Made by a program: the position numbers and the translations under genes. The notes beneath the pieces are model-generated. The model saw nothing but the letters and a program-made list of their open reading frames with translations, had not been told where the DNA came from and ran no database searches. DNA of 64,000 nucleotides, taken from NCBI RefSeq assembly GCF_014205165.1, contig NZ_JACHMZ010000001.1:6926501-6990500 (forward strand). The letters run 5' to 3'. The stretch comes from Micromonospora carbonacea. Lineage in GTDB: Bacteria; Actinomycetota; Actinomycetes; Mycobacteriales; Micromonosporaceae. Shown here in pieces: positions 38,736 to 48,027 of the stretch (its first letter is position 1; every line of letters starts with the position of its first letter).

Positions 38736-40592
38736 TCACTTCTTGTCCTCGTCCACGATCTCCGCGTCGACCACGTCGTCGGCGCCGCCGGCCTTCGCGC
38801 CGCCGGTCGCGCCGGCGCCCGGGCCGGCCGCCCCCGGCTGCTCGCCCTGCTCGGCCTGCTGCGACGCGTAGAGCAGCGAGCCGGCCTGCTGGGAGACCTG
38901 CGCGAGCTTCTCGTGGGCCGCCTTGATCTTGTCGATGTCCTGGCCGCCGAGCGCGCCGCGCAGCTCGCCGAGCGCCTCGTTGAGCTGCTCCCGGTTCTCG
39001 CCCGGCAGCTTGTCGCCGCTCTCGGCGAGGAACTTCTCGGTCTGCCACTGGAGCGCCTCGGCGAGGTTGCGGGTCTCCGCCTCCTCGCGGCGACGCTTGT
39101 CGTCCTCGGCGTGCTCCTCGGCGTCGCGGCGCATCCGCTCGATGTCGTCCTTCGGCAGCGAGGAGCCGCCGGTGATCGTCATCTTCTGCTCCTTGCCGGT
39201 GCCCAGGTCCTTCGCGTGCACGTTCACGATGCCGTTGGCGTCGATGTCGAACGTGACCTCGATCTGGGGCACGCCGCGCGGCGCGGGCGGGAGGCCGGTC
39301 AGCTCGAAGGTGCCGAGCTTCTTGTTGTAGGCCGCGATCTCCCGCTCGCCCTGGAACACCTGGATCAGCACCGACGGCTGGTTGTCGTCGGCCGTGGTGA
39401 AGACCTCGGAGCGCTTGGTCGGGATGGTGGTGTTGCGCTCGATGAGCTTGGTGAAGATGCCGCCCTTGGTCTCGATGCCCAGGCTCAGCGGGGTCACGTC
39501 GAGCAGCAGGACGTCCTTGACCTCGCCCTTGAGCACGCCGGCCTGGAGGGCGGCGCCGACGGCGACGACCTCGTCGGGGTTGACGCCCTTGTTGGGCTCC
39601 TTGCCGGTGAGCTGCTTGACCAGGTCGGTGACGGCCGGCATCCGGGTGGAGCCGCCGACGAGGATGACGTGGTCGACGTCGGCGACCTTGATCCCGGCGT
39701 CCTTGACGGCCTGCTCGAACGGGCCCTTGCAGCGGTCCAGCAGGTCCTGCGTCATCCGCTGGAACTCGGCGCGGCTGAGCGTCACGTCCAGGTGCAGCGG
39801 GCCGGCGGAGCCGGCCGTGATGTACGGCAGGTTGATGTTGGTGGTGGTGGCCGCCGACAGCTCGATCTTGGCCTTCTCGGCCGCCTCGCGCAGCCGCTGG
39901 AGGGCCATCTTGTCCTGGGCCAGGTCGATGCCGTGCTCGCCCCGGAAGGTCTTCACCAGGTGGTCGATGATCCGCTGGTCCCAGTCGTCGCCGCCGAGCT
40001 GGTTGTCGCCGCTGGTCGACTTGACCTCGACGACGCCCTCGGCCAGCTCCAGCAGCGACACGTCGAAGGTGCCGCCGCCGAGGTCGAAGACCAGGACGGT
40101 CTGCTCCTTGGAGCCCTTGTCCAGCCCGTACGCCAGGGCCGCCGCGGTCGGCTCGTTCACGATCCGCAGCACGTTGAAGCCGGCGATCTCGCCGGCCTCC
40201 TTGGTGGCCTGACGCTGGCCGTCGTTGAAGTAGGCCGGGACGGTGATCACCGCGTCGGTGATCTGCTCGCCCAGGTACGCCTCGGCGTCCCGCTTGAGCT
40301 TCATCAGCGTCCGGGCCGAGATCTCCTGCGGGGTGTACTTCTTGCCGTCGATGTCGACGGTCCAGTTGGTGCCGATCTCCCGCTTGACCGACCGGATGGT
40401 CCGGTCCGGGTTCGTCACCGCCTGGCGCTTGGCGACCTCGCCGACGAGGACCTCCCCGTTGCGGGCGAACGCGACGATCGACGGGGTCGTCCGCGAGCCC
40501 TCAGCGTTCGCGATGACGGTGGGCTCACCGCCCTCGAGAACGCTGACGCAGGAGTTCGTCGTGCCGAGGTCGATACCGACCGCACGTGCCAT
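38736..40592 (-). CDS. dnaK: Chaperone DnaK (Hsp70)
   Basis: 618 aa; ATG 40592 starts the typical [16 protein letters not shown]. The nucleotide-binding domain has [16 protein letters not shown], the substrate-binding domain has the usual linker and beta-sandwich ([15 protein letters not shown]), and the C-terminal lid ends in a Gly/Ala-rich tail with [14 protein letters not shown]. It heads the dnaK-grpE-dnaJ-hspR operon. A HAIR box at 40675-40695 lies 83 bp upstream, so HspR control is likely. Confidence 0.98.
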   Translation of the reverse strand: MARAVGIDLGTTNSCVSVLEGGEPTVIANAEGSRTTPSIVAFARNGEVLVGEVAKRQAVTNPDRTIRSVKREIGTNWTVDIDGKKYTPQEISARTLMKLKRDAEAYLGEQITDAVITVPAYFNDGQRQATKEAGEIAGFNVLRIVNEPTAAALAYGLDKGSKEQTVLVFDLGGGTFDVSLLELAEGVVEVKSTSGDNQLGGDDWDQRIIDHLVKTFRGEHGIDLAQDKMALQRLREAAEKAKIELSAATTTNINLPYITAGSAGPLHLDVTLSRAEFQRMTQDLLDRCKGPFEQAVKDAGIKVADVDHVILVGGSTRMPAVTDLVKQLTGKEPNKGVNPDEVVAVGAALQAGVLKGEVKDVLLLDVTPLSLGIETKGGIFTKLIERNTTIPTKRSEVFTTADDNQPSVLIQVFQGEREIAAYNKKLGTFELTGLPPAPRGVPQIEVTFDIDANGIVNVHAKDLGTGKEQKMTITGGSSLPKDDIERMRRDAEEHAEDDKRRREEAETRNLAEALQWQTEKFLAESGDKLPGENREQLNEALGELRGALGGQDIDKIKAAHEKLAQVSQQAGSLLYASQQAEQGEQPGAAGPGAGATGGAKAGGADDVVDAEIVDEDKK

Positions 40593-40674
40593 CTTCGCTT
40601 CCTCGCTTCTTACGTTGGAGGCTTCTCGCGTCGGAGCAGGTGACGGGGGCTCTCCCGTCGCTCGCTCGCCACAA

Positions 40675-40695
40675 GTTGAGTGAACTTGACTCAAT
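40675..40695. promoter_or_regulatory. HAIR operator (HspR) upstream of dnaK
   Basis: GTTGAGT-N7-ACTCAAT, in which the TTGAGT/ACTCAA core is an exact inverted repeat with 7-bp spacing, matches the HAIR consensus. A further half-site-like GAGTTGAG occurs at about 40725-40732. Confidence 0.85.
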
Positions 40696-40804
40696 AGTGC
40701 CACGCGTACGGCGATCGTCAAGTCGAGTTGAGCCGACCCGACGCAACCTCGCGTTCGGGGGAGCCCGGTTGTCTTACCTTGCGTCGGTCGGGCACGCTTT
40801 AGCG

Positions 40805-42652
40805 GTGACGACGCACGGCGAGCCCGCCATCGATCCCGGTTCGCCCGCCGTCGCCGCCCGTACCGGCACGGGGGATGCCGGGGAGGACCCGTCCGGCCCT
40901 TCCGCGGACGGCCTGCCCGCCGCGCTCACCGCCCTGCGGGCCGCGATCGGCGCGGCCCGGTTCCCGCTCGCCCTGCCCTCGGCCGAGGCCGCCCGACAGC
41001 TCGGCGCGAGCCTCACCGCGCAGCTCGACGACTATCTCCTGCCCCGGCTCGCCCGGCTCGACGCGCCACTGCTCGTGGTCGTCGGCGGCTCCACCGGGGC
41101 CGGCAAGTCGACACTGGTCAACAGCCTCGTCCAGGCCCGGGTCAGCGCCGCCGGGGTGCTCCGGCCGACCACCCGCTCGCCGGTGCTCGTCTGCAACCCC
41201 GCCGACTCCGGCTGGTTCCGCCAGGGCGAGCTGCTGCCCGGCCTCACCCGCACCAACGAGCCGAGCGAGGACCCGGGCACCCTCCAGCTCGTCACCGCCC
41301 CGGCGCTCCCCGCCGGGCTGGCCTTCCTCGACGCCCCCGACATCGACTCCGTGGTCGACGCCAACCGCGCGCTCGCCGGCCAGCTCCTCGCCGCCGCCGA
41401 CCTCTGGCTCTTCGTCACCACCGCCGCCCGCTACGCCGACGCGGTGCCCTGGGAGCTGCTGCACACGGCCCGGGCCCGGGGGGTGGTGATCGCCATGGTG
41501 CTCGACCGGGTGCCGGCGGAGGCCACCGACGAGGTGGCCGCCCACCTGGCCGAGATGCTCGCCGAACAGGGCCTCGGCGCGGCGCCCCTGTTCGTCCTCC
41601 CGGAGACCTGGGTCGACGGCCAGGGCCTGCTGCCCGACAAGGTCACCGACCCGCTGGGCGGCTGGTTCTCCCGGCTCGCCGCCGACGCCGGGGCACGCGC
41701 CGCCGTCGTCCGGCAGACCCTCGACGGCGCGCTCGCCGCGCTCGTCCCGGCTGTCGTGGGTCTGGCCGACGCCGCCGACGAGCAGGGGGACGCCGCCGAC
41801 GCCCTCGACGACCGGGTCACCGCCGCCTACCAGGGGGCCGAGCGCACCGTGGAGCAGGGGCTGCGCGACGGCCGGCTGCTGCGCGGCGAGGTGCTCGCCC
41901 GGTGGCAGGAGTTCGTCGGCACCGGCGAGTTCTTCCGCACCCTGGAGGCCCGGATCGGCCGGTTGCGCGACCGGCTCCTGGCGGCGGTGACCGGCCGGCC
42001 CGCCCCCGCCACCGAGCTGCGCGACGCCATCGAGTCGCAGCTCGTCACGCTGCTGCGCGGGGTCGCCGCCGAGGCGGCCGAGAACACCTACACCGGGTGG
42101 CGGGCGCACCCCGCCGGGGCGGCCCTGCTCGAACCGCCGCTGGCCCATCCGGGCGCCGACTTCCCCGACCGCGCCGAACGGCTGGTCCGCGACTGGCAAC
42201 GTGGGGTGCTGGAGCTGGTCCGGTCCGAGGGCGCCGACCGGCGGTTCGTCGCCCGCACCGCCGCGTACGCGGTCAACGCCACCGGGCTCGCCGTGATGAT
42301 CGCCGTGTTCGCCTCGACCGCGTTCATCCCGACCGGGCTGGAGGTCGCCACGGGGGCCGGCACGACGGTCGCCGGGCAGGCCGTGCTCCAGGCGATCTTC
42401 GGCGACCAGGCCGTGCGTACGCTGGCCGCGAAGGCCCGGGGCGACCTGCTGGCGCGGGTCCGCGAGCTGCTCGACGCCGAGGCCACCCGGTTCCTGTCCC
42501 GCACGGCGACGGCCCGGCCGGCGGCGGACGCGGGGGACGCCCTGCGGGCGGCGGCCGAGCGGGTGGAGCAGGCCCGGCACCGCAGCGGCCTCGCGGCGGC
42601 CGGCGCGGCCGCCCTGCCCCCGGCCCTGGCCCCGGAGGGTGGGGCGCGGTGA
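40805..42652 (+). CDS. Dynamin-like GTPase (large GTPase, bacterial)
   Basis: 615 aa from GTG 40805 (weak ribosome site; the frame is open further upstream). GTPase domain at about residues 85-320 with P-loop [10 protein letters not shown] (residues 94-103), a G3-like DAPDIDS and a long helical stalk. A hydrophobic hairpin near residues 480-520 ([18 protein letters not shown]) resembles the membrane paddle of bacterial dynamin-like proteins. Bacterial dynamins remodel membranes, for example at division septa or under membrane stress. It overlaps the next GTPase gene by four bases. Confidence 0.85.
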   Translation: MTTHGEPAIDPGSPAVAARTGTGDAGEDPSGPSADGLPAALTALRAAIGAARFPLALPSAEAARQLGASLTAQLDDYLLPRLARLDAPLLVVVGGSTGAGKSTLVNSLVQARVSAAGVLRPTTRSPVLVCNPADSGWFRQGELLPGLTRTNEPSEDPGTLQLVTAPALPAGLAFLDAPDIDSVVDANRALAGQLLAAADLWLFVTTAARYADAVPWELLHTARARGVVIAMVLDRVPAEATDEVAAHLAEMLAEQGLGAAPLFVLPETWVDGQGLLPDKVTDPLGGWFSRLAADAGARAAVVRQTLDGALAALVPAVVGLADAADEQGDAADALDDRVTAAYQGAERTVEQGLRDGRLLRGEVLARWQEFVGTGEFFRTLEARIGRLRDRLLAAVTGRPAPATELRDAIESQLVTLLRGVAAEAAENTYTGWRAHPAGAALLEPPLAHPGADFPDRAERLVRDWQRGVLELVRSEGADRRFVARTAAYAVNATGLAVMIAVFASTAFIPTGLEVATGAGTTVAGQAVLQAIFGDQAVRTLAAKARGDLLARVRELLDAEATRFLSRTATARPAADAGDALRAAAERVEQARHRSGLAAAGAAALPPALAPEGGAR

Positions 42653-44343
42653 GCCCGAACATCGTCGGCCGCGTACGCGAGGCGCTGCGCGGCGGCCAGC
42701 GGGTCGACCCGGACGCGCTGATCGCCCGCCTCGCCGCCGTCCGGCGGTTCCTCGAAGCGGCCGACGGCCAGCTCCCCGACACCCAGCTCGTGCCCGCGCA
42801 CACCCTCGTCGAGCGCGCCGGCACCCGACTCTCGCTCTCCCGCGACCACACCGTCGTCGCCCTCGCCGGCGCCACCGGCAGCGGCAAGTCGAGCCTGTTC
42901 AACGCGCTCGCCCGGTTCGAGTTGTCCCCCGTCGGGGTGCGCCGCCCCACCACCGGCGTGGCCCACGCCTGCGTCTGGGGCCCGCTCGACGGCGCGACCC
43001 GGCTGCTCGACTGGACCGGCGTGCTGCCCCGGCACCGGTTCGTCCGGGAGAGCGCGCTCGACGGCGACGACGAGTCGGCCCTGCACGGGCTGGTCCTGCT
43101 CGACCTGCCCGACTTCGACTCGGTGCAGCGGTCGCACCGGCTGGAGGTCGACCGGCTGCTCGGCCTGGTCGACCTGGTGATCTGGGTCGTCGACCCGCAG
43201 AAGTACGCCGACCGGGTCGTCCACTCCAGCTACCTGCGCGAGTTCCACCGGCACCGGGACGTGACGCTGGTCGTGCTGAACCAGGCCGACCGGCTGCCCC
43301 CGGCCGAGCTGCCCCGCGTCCTGGCCGACCTGCGCCGGCTGCTCGACGCCGACGGCCTGGACGGGGTGCCGCTGCTGGCCACCACCGCCGTCGACCCGGG
43401 CGGGATCACCGAGCTGCGGGCGACGCTGGAGCGCACGGTCGCCGAGCGGCAGGCCGCCCTGCTCCGCCTTGCCGGCGACGTGGACACGGTCGTCGCCGGG
43501 CTGGCGGAGCTGGTCGCCGCCGAGCCCCCGGCCGCCGTGCCGGACGCCGGGCCCGCCTCGGGGCTGAACCGGGCGCTGGCCGGGGCGGCCGGGGTGCCGG
43601 CGGTGGCCGAGGCGGTCGAGGGCGCCTACCGGCACCGGGCCGCCGCGAGCACCGGCTGGCCGCTGGTGCGCGGCTGGCGGCGGCTGCGCCCCGACCCGCT
43701 GCGCCGGCTGCACCTGCCCGGCCCGACCGGCGGCGGCGACGCCGGCGACCCGGCGGAGAGCCTGGTCGCCGCGACCTCCGTACCCGATCCGACCGCCGCA
43801 CAGCGCTCGGCGCTGGGCCTGGCCGTGCGGGCGGTGGCCGACCGCGCCGGGGCCGACCTGCCCGACGCGTGGGCGACCGCCGTGACCACCGCCGCCCGGT
43901 CCCGGCTCGGCGACCTGCCGGACGCCCTGGACCGCGCGGTGGCGCAGACCGACCTCGGGCTGGACCGGCGGCCCGCCTGGTGGCGGATCGTCGGCGGGGT
44001 GCAGTGGCTGGTCACCCTCGCGGCCGTGGCCGGCCTCGGCTGGCTCGCGCTCGGCTACGCGCTGCGCGCCCTCGGCCTGCCCGCCCTGGACGATCCCCGC
44101 GTCGGCGAGGTGCCGCTGCCCACCGTGCTGCTGCTCGGCGGCCTGCTCGCCGGGCTGCTGGTGGCGGCCTCGACCAGGCCCGTGGTGCGGTGGGCGGCCC
44201 GCCGGGCGCGCGGCCGGGCCGAGAAGCGGCTCGCCCTCGCCGTCGGCGCGGTCGGGCAGGAGCACGTGGTGGAGCCGGTGCGGGCGGTGCTGGCCCGTCA
44301 CGGGCAGGCGTGGCAGGCGTTGCGCGACGCCGCCGGCCGCTGA
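42649..44343 (+). CDS. Second dynamin/YfjP-like GTPase
   Basis: 564 aa; GTG 42649 overlaps the upstream stop (GTGA). The P-loop is GATGSGKSSL, G3 is DLPDFDS and G4 is NQAD. Two C-terminal TM helices (WLVTLAAVAGLGWLALGYALRAL and LPTVLLLGGLLAGLLVAAS) follow a coiled-coil-like region and end in a basic segment. The pair of overlapping large GTPases resembles partner dynamins in other actinobacteria; the two probably form a heteromer at the membrane. Confidence 0.82.
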   Translation: MSPNIVGRVREALRGGQRVDPDALIARLAAVRRFLEAADGQLPDTQLVPAHTLVERAGTRLSLSRDHTVVALAGATGSGKSSLFNALARFELSPVGVRRPTTGVAHACVWGPLDGATRLLDWTGVLPRHRFVRESALDGDDESALHGLVLLDLPDFDSVQRSHRLEVDRLLGLVDLVIWVVDPQKYADRVVHSSYLREFHRHRDVTLVVLNQADRLPPAELPRVLADLRRLLDADGLDGVPLLATTAVDPGGITELRATLERTVAERQAALLRLAGDVDTVVAGLAELVAAEPPAAVPDAGPASGLNRALAGAAGVPAVAEAVEGAYRHRAAASTGWPLVRGWRRLRPDPLRRLHLPGPTGGGDAGDPAESLVAATSVPDPTAAQRSALGLAVRAVADRAGADLPDAWATAVTTAARSRLGDLPDALDRAVAQTDLGLDRRPAWWRIVGGVQWLVTLAAVAGLGWLALGYALRALGLPALDDPRVGEVPLPTVLLLGGLLAGLLVAASTRPVVRWAARRARGRAEKRLALAVGAVGQEHVVEPVRAVLARHGQAWQALRDAAGR

Positions 44344-44398
44344 CGACCGGCGTCTTTCTTCGCTGTTCGGGGACCGTCGGCGGGCGTAGGGTCGACGC

Positions 44399-45619
44399 AT
44401 GGCCACGCCTCAGACCCCCTACGACGCGGTGCTGCACGCCGCACGCGACGTGACCAGGCTCGACACCGCCCTCGATGCCGAGATGCTCGGCGCGGCGCTG
44501 CTCGGCAGCGTCTACTCGGTCGCGGAGACCGACCGGGAAACGGCCGTCCGGGAGTTCGTCACGGGCTTCCTCGCCGCCACCTCCCGCCGCCGCACGGCCG
44601 CGGCGAGGACCATCCGCTCCGTCTTCGCCGCCCTGGTGCCCGACGCCGAGGGCGCGGCGAAGGTCAACCCCGGCACCCAGGCCCCGGCCTGGGCCGCGCA
44701 CCTCGGGCGGGTGCGCCTCACCGGCACCTGGAGCTACGGCGACGTGTACGGCGACCAGACCTCCTACCTCGCCACGTTCGCCTACGACGACGCGGCCGGC
44801 GGCCCCGAGCACGCGCTGGTGGCCCTGGTCGACCACAACATCGGCATCACCAAGGACGTCTTCGTGGGCGGCCCTGCGGGACGCATCGTCGAGCAGGTCC
44901 GGGAGATGGTCGACGGCGACGAGCTGACGTGGTTCCGGGAGGAGGACCCGGCCCGGATGCACGGCGAGGTCGGCCGGCACCTGGCCGTCACCGACGACCT
45001 GGGCGAGCTGCCCGCCGAGGGGTCCCTCGCCACCGACCGGGCGCTTGCCGGTGCCCGGCTGGCGTTGCTGCCCCCGCCGGCCCCCGGGTCCACCCGGGAC
45101 GCCGAGCCCCTCTCCGGCGACCAGCGCACGGAGCTGGTCCGGGCGTTCCTCGCCTCGCCCGAGGCCGCCCGCTACGACCTCGACCCGTCCGACGACGCGG
45201 GGCTGGCCTCGCTGCACTTCTGCCTCAGCCTGCTGCTCGACCACGCGGCGAGCTTCCCCGACGCCGACGCGCTGCGCTGGAGCCCCACGGTCGCCGAGCT
45301 GTTCCTGCTCGACTGGGTGCACCGGCGGGCCGTGCTCGACATGGACGACGCCGCGATGCTGCCCCGGGTGCTGCGCGGCTGGGCGGCGTACGCGGCCCGG
45401 CGCAAGGGGCTGCCGCAGGCGGCGGCGGAGCGCACCGACACGGCGGTCGAGGAGATGATCCCCGAGTTCGCCCGGCTCTACTCCACCGGTGAGCGCCGCA
45501 GCCCCGCCACGGCGGCGGTCGCTCAGCTGATGGCCGACGGGGTGGACCCGGACGACCCGGCCGCCCTCGACGCCTGGATCGAGGCGAACCGGCACCGGCT
45601 CGCCGACGACGGGGCCTGA
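44399..45619 (+). CDS. Hypothetical protein (406 aa)
   Basis: 406 aa from ATG 44399. Acidic, soluble and mostly helical; it contains GDQTSYLATFAYDD, LVALVDHNIGITKDVFVGG and WVHRRAVLDMDDAAMLPRVLRGWAAYAARRKGL, but I do not recognise a domain. It follows the GTPase pair after a 55-bp gap, so it may belong to the same transcript. The C-terminal codons begin a tandem repeat (see 45608). Confidence 0.65.
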   Translation: MATPQTPYDAVLHAARDVTRLDTALDAEMLGAALLGSVYSVAETDRETAVREFVTGFLAATSRRRTAAARTIRSVFAALVPDAEGAAKVNPGTQAPAWAAHLGRVRLTGTWSYGDVYGDQTSYLATFAYDDAAGGPEHALVALVDHNIGITKDVFVGGPAGRIVEQVREMVDGDELTWFREEDPARMHGEVGRHLAVTDDLGELPAEGSLATDRALAGARLALLPPPAPGSTRDAEPLSGDQRTELVRAFLASPEAARYDLDPSDDAGLASLHFCLSLLLDHAASFPDADALRWSPTVAELFLLDWVHRRAVLDMDDAAMLPRVLRGWAAYAARRKGLPQAAAERTDTAVEEMIPEFARLYSTGERRSPATAAVAQLMADGVDPDDPAALDAWIEANRHRLADDGA

Positions 45620-45696
45620 CCCGACGCGCCCCGGGACCGACGGGGCCTGACCCGACACCGCCCGGGACCGACGGGGCCTGACCCGAGGCGGCCCGG
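45608..45696 (+). repeat. 31-bp tandem repeat spanning a stop codon
   Basis: Three copies (45608-45638, 45639-45669 and a partial 45670-45696) of a unit beginning GACGGGGCCTGACCCGA. The first copy carries the TGA stop of the 406-aa gene (45617-45619) and the next two repeat the same GCC TGA context downstream. It looks like a small local duplication. Confidence 0.75.
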
Positions 45697-45709
45697 CCCC
45701 GGTCGCAGC

Positions 45710-45751
45710 GCCCTGGCCGGGCCCGGCCCCGGTCGGGGGCCCGGCCAGGGC
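45710..45751. terminator. Bidirectional terminator hairpin
   Basis: A 15-bp perfect stem (45710-45724 with 45737-45751, loop 12 nt) lies between the 406-aa gene and the converging PAP2-like gene. Confidence 0.6.
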
Positions 45752-45765
45752 CGCGCGGGGGGTGG

Positions 45766-46290
45766 TCAGGCCAGCGCGCCGTAGACGGCTCCGGCCACCA
45801 GCCCGCCGACGGTCCCGCCCACCAGCACCTGCGCCAGGGTGTGGGCCCGCAGCCGCACCCGGGACCAGCCGGCCAGCACCGGCACCGGCGCGGCGGCCAC
45901 CAGCGGGGGGCCGAAGGTGAGCACCAGCACCACCACCGCGCCGGCGGCCACCGCCGTGTGGATCGACATCTTCCACCAGTGGCTGACGGTCACCGCCACC
46001 ACGAGCCCCACGACGCCGGCCGCCACCAGCGCCAGCAGCGGGCGGGGCGCGCCGAACGCGGCCAGCAGGACCCAGCCGGCCGCCGCCGAGGCGAGCCCGA
46101 ACAGCAGCGGCGTCCGGCGCTGTTCGCGTACGCCGACGTGGTGGTCGGTGAGCCGCCCACGGCGTACCCCGCCGACGATGTACGCGAACGGGATCCCGCT
46201 GGCGAAGACGGTGGCGAGCAGCCCCCAGGCCAGCCCGTGCGCGCCGCCGTCGCCGCCGAACCAGCCGACCAGCATGGTCAGCATGGTCAC
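45766..46290 (-). CDS. PAP2-superfamily-like membrane protein (start uncertain)
   Basis: 174 aa from GTG 46290, the first usual start. About five to six TM helices. The lipid phosphatase pattern is partial: REQRRTPLLFG in the first conserved region, KMSIHTAVAAG where PSGH is expected, and WSRVRLRAHTLAQVLVGG resembling the SR-X5-H-X3-D region. The frame continues upstream without stop to 46504 and encodes plausible protein (RVARLVTELTAPAVL), so the true N-terminus may be further upstream, although no ATG, GTG or TTG exists there. It may be a divergent PAP2 or a phosphatase-dead relative. Confidence 0.65.
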   Translation of the reverse strand: MTMLTMLVGWFGGDGGAHGLAWGLLATVFASGIPFAYIVGGVRRGRLTDHHVGVREQRRTPLLFGLASAAAGWVLLAAFGAPRPLLALVAAGVVGLVVAVTVSHWWKMSIHTAVAAGAVVVLVLTFGPPLVAAAPVPVLAGWSRVRLRAHTLAQVLVGGTVGGLVAGAVYGALA

Positions 46291-46606
46291 CAGGACGGCG
46301 GGCGCGGTCAGCTCGGTGACCAGGCGGGCGACGCGCAGCCCCGGGCCGGGCGTGACGTGGAGGCGCTCCTGTCCCGCCGGGGGGCGATCCGGTCCGCTCA
46401 GCCCTGTCGCTCCCCGCCGTGCGGCCTCGGCCGCCGCCCGCCGCCGTGCGGCCTCGGCCGCCTGCCGGCCTGCGTTCTCGGCCGGGAGGCCGGGCCATGG
46501 TCACGCTCGATCCACGAAGCAGTGGCATCGGTCGCGCCACGAGGCCACTGCTTCCCGGATCGAGCGTGATCCTGACGAGTGCCGGGCCCGCCGGCGGTGA
46601 CGGGCC
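46291..46606. other. 316-bp spacer with direct repeat and cruciform
   Basis: Between the PAP2-like gene and the Pro-rich gene. It holds the direct repeat CCGCCGTGCGGCCTCGGCCG at 46414-46435 and 46441-46462 (27-bp offset) and the large nested inverted repeat 46501-46569. No promoter or gene of its own is evident. Part of it may encode the N-terminus of the PAP2-like protein. Confidence 0.5.
46501..46569. repeat. Nested inverted repeat (cruciform-like)
   Basis: The outer arms TCACGCTCGATCC (46501-46513) and 46557-46569 pair fully; the inner arms GAAGCAGTGGC (46516-46526) and 46544-46554 also pair fully, with a 17-base centre. Such a double stem could be a terminator, a REP-type element or a remnant insertion. 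It sits between two minus-strand genes. Confidence 0.7.
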
Positions 46607-47518
46607 TCACCGGGCGGCGGGCGGGAGCGCGTCGCCCACGGCAGGCCCGGAAGAGCCGGTGGCGGTGGGCCGGGGCGGGACCGCCGGAGCCTGCGGAGCC
46701 GGGCTGGGGCGGCGGCCGGGCGCGGCGGCCGTCGGACGACGCTGCGGGGGCGGGCCGGGCACCGCCCTGAACGCGGCCGGGGCGGGTTCGCCACCCGTCG
46801 TCGGCCCGGGGTCCGGGGCGGGTTCCCCGGTCGCCGTCGGGCCGGGGCCGGCTGTCGGGTCGGGGCCGACCGTGGGGTCCGCGCTCGCGGTCGGCTCGGT
46901 GCCCGACGATGGTTCCGGCACCTGGGCCGAGGCGGAGAGGGTCGCCGTCGGCCCGGCCGGCGGGGTCGACCCGGTCGGCGGGGTCGGTTCCCCGCTCGGG
47001 GCCGGCGCCGGGGAGGGGCGCGGCGTCGGGGTGGGGCTGGGGGTGACCGTCGGCGGCGGGGGCAGGGTCGGCACCCGCAGCGGCGGCGGGCGGTGGACCG
47101 CCTCGGGGTCCGACCGGTCGGGAGCGGCCGGCACGATCGGCGCGGGCGCGGGCGGCGGGAGACCCGGGCCCGGCAGCCCGGTCTGCGGCGTCGCCACCGG
47201 GCCCTTCGGGGTGGCAGGGGCGACCGCGGGTGGGCCGGTCGCCGGCACGATCACCGGCCCGACCGAGCGCGTGGGGATGAACGGGGTGCTGCTGTCGGGG
47301 AGGGCGGTGCTGCCCACCGTGGCCGACCCGGTGCTGATGGCGGCGAGGATCGGCATCGAGGCGGTGCCGGCGAGCAGGGCGACCGTGAAGAGGTATCCGC
47401 GCCCGGGGCCGCCGAAGCCGGGGGCGCGGTGGGCTCCCACGACCCGACGGTAGCCGCCCCCGGCCGCACGGTGCCGGCCGAGCAGCGGCACGGTGGGACC
47501 CTCGCCTGGCTGGGACAC
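46607..47518 (-). CDS. Pro-rich membrane-anchored protein
   Basis: 303 aa from GTG 47518, preceded by AGGAG five bases upstream; the alternative ATG 47545 lacks a ribosome site. The N-terminal ~40 residues are basic, then one TM helix (YLFTVALLAGTASMPILAAI). The remaining ~240 residues are Pro/Thr/Ala-rich low complexity (for example TPSPTPTPRPSPAP) with no recognised domain, as in cell-wall-spanning linkers. No function can be assigned. Confidence 0.65.
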   Translation of the reverse strand: MSQPGEGPTVPLLGRHRAAGGGYRRVVGAHRAPGFGGPGRGYLFTVALLAGTASMPILAAISTGSATVGSTALPDSSTPFIPTRSVGPVIVPATGPPAVAPATPKGPVATPQTGLPGPGLPPPAPAPIVPAAPDRSDPEAVHRPPPLRVPTLPPPPTVTPSPTPTPRPSPAPAPSGEPTPPTGSTPPAGPTATLSASAQVPEPSSGTEPTASADPTVGPDPTAGPGPTATGEPAPDPGPTTGGEPAPAAFRAVPGPPPQRRPTAAAPGRRPSPAPQAPAVPPRPTATGSSGPAVGDALPPAAR

Positions 47519-48027
47519 GCGCACTCCTCGTCCGTCGTCGGTCATCGATGCAGGCCGGTGACCCACCAAGGGCCAAAACGGGCATAAACCCATGAAACGC
47601 CCGCCGGCTCCATCAGCTTGACTCAGTGACGGCCAGTTCACCAGGAGCCACCGCGTGTCGACAGACAAATTGTCCGGCCCGCCCCGGCGACTCACGGTCC
47701 TCCCCGGACAGCGGGCCCCACCAGCCACAAACCCGACAGCCCCCGGAATCCGGGGCGGGCGTACTGTGGGCGCGCTCACCTCCTCTGCCATGATTTGTGG
47801 CACGACGGCAACGCAGCCGCGACCTCCGCGCACCCTGCGGCAGGCGCGGTACGACGCCGGCGCTCCCGAACCGGGTTCGCACGGAATCCGGCTCACGCCG
47901 CGCGGCAACCCTCACCGGGGCTAGGCGCGGCCGCCAGGAACCAGCCCGGCACCAGCCGGGCGGGTGCACGCACTGCGCGGAGCGGGTCACCCCCGGTGCC
48001 GGCGCAGACCACGACAGGGAGAGACGG
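47519..48027. other. 509-bp spacer between Pro-rich gene and pdhA
   Basis: Divergent promoter region. No confident gene: ORF-like frames through it are GC-biased. One inverted repeat CGGGC-N15-GCCCG (about 47579-47603) occurs near the Pro-rich gene. The segment before pdhA (about 47890-48010) is strongly GC-rich and could be structured, but I do not recognise a riboswitch. Confidence 0.4.

Noticed and set aside
47890..48027. Possible riboswitch before pdhA
   Set aside because: GC-rich and possibly folded, but no consensus of a known actinobacterial riboswitch class could be matched by eye.
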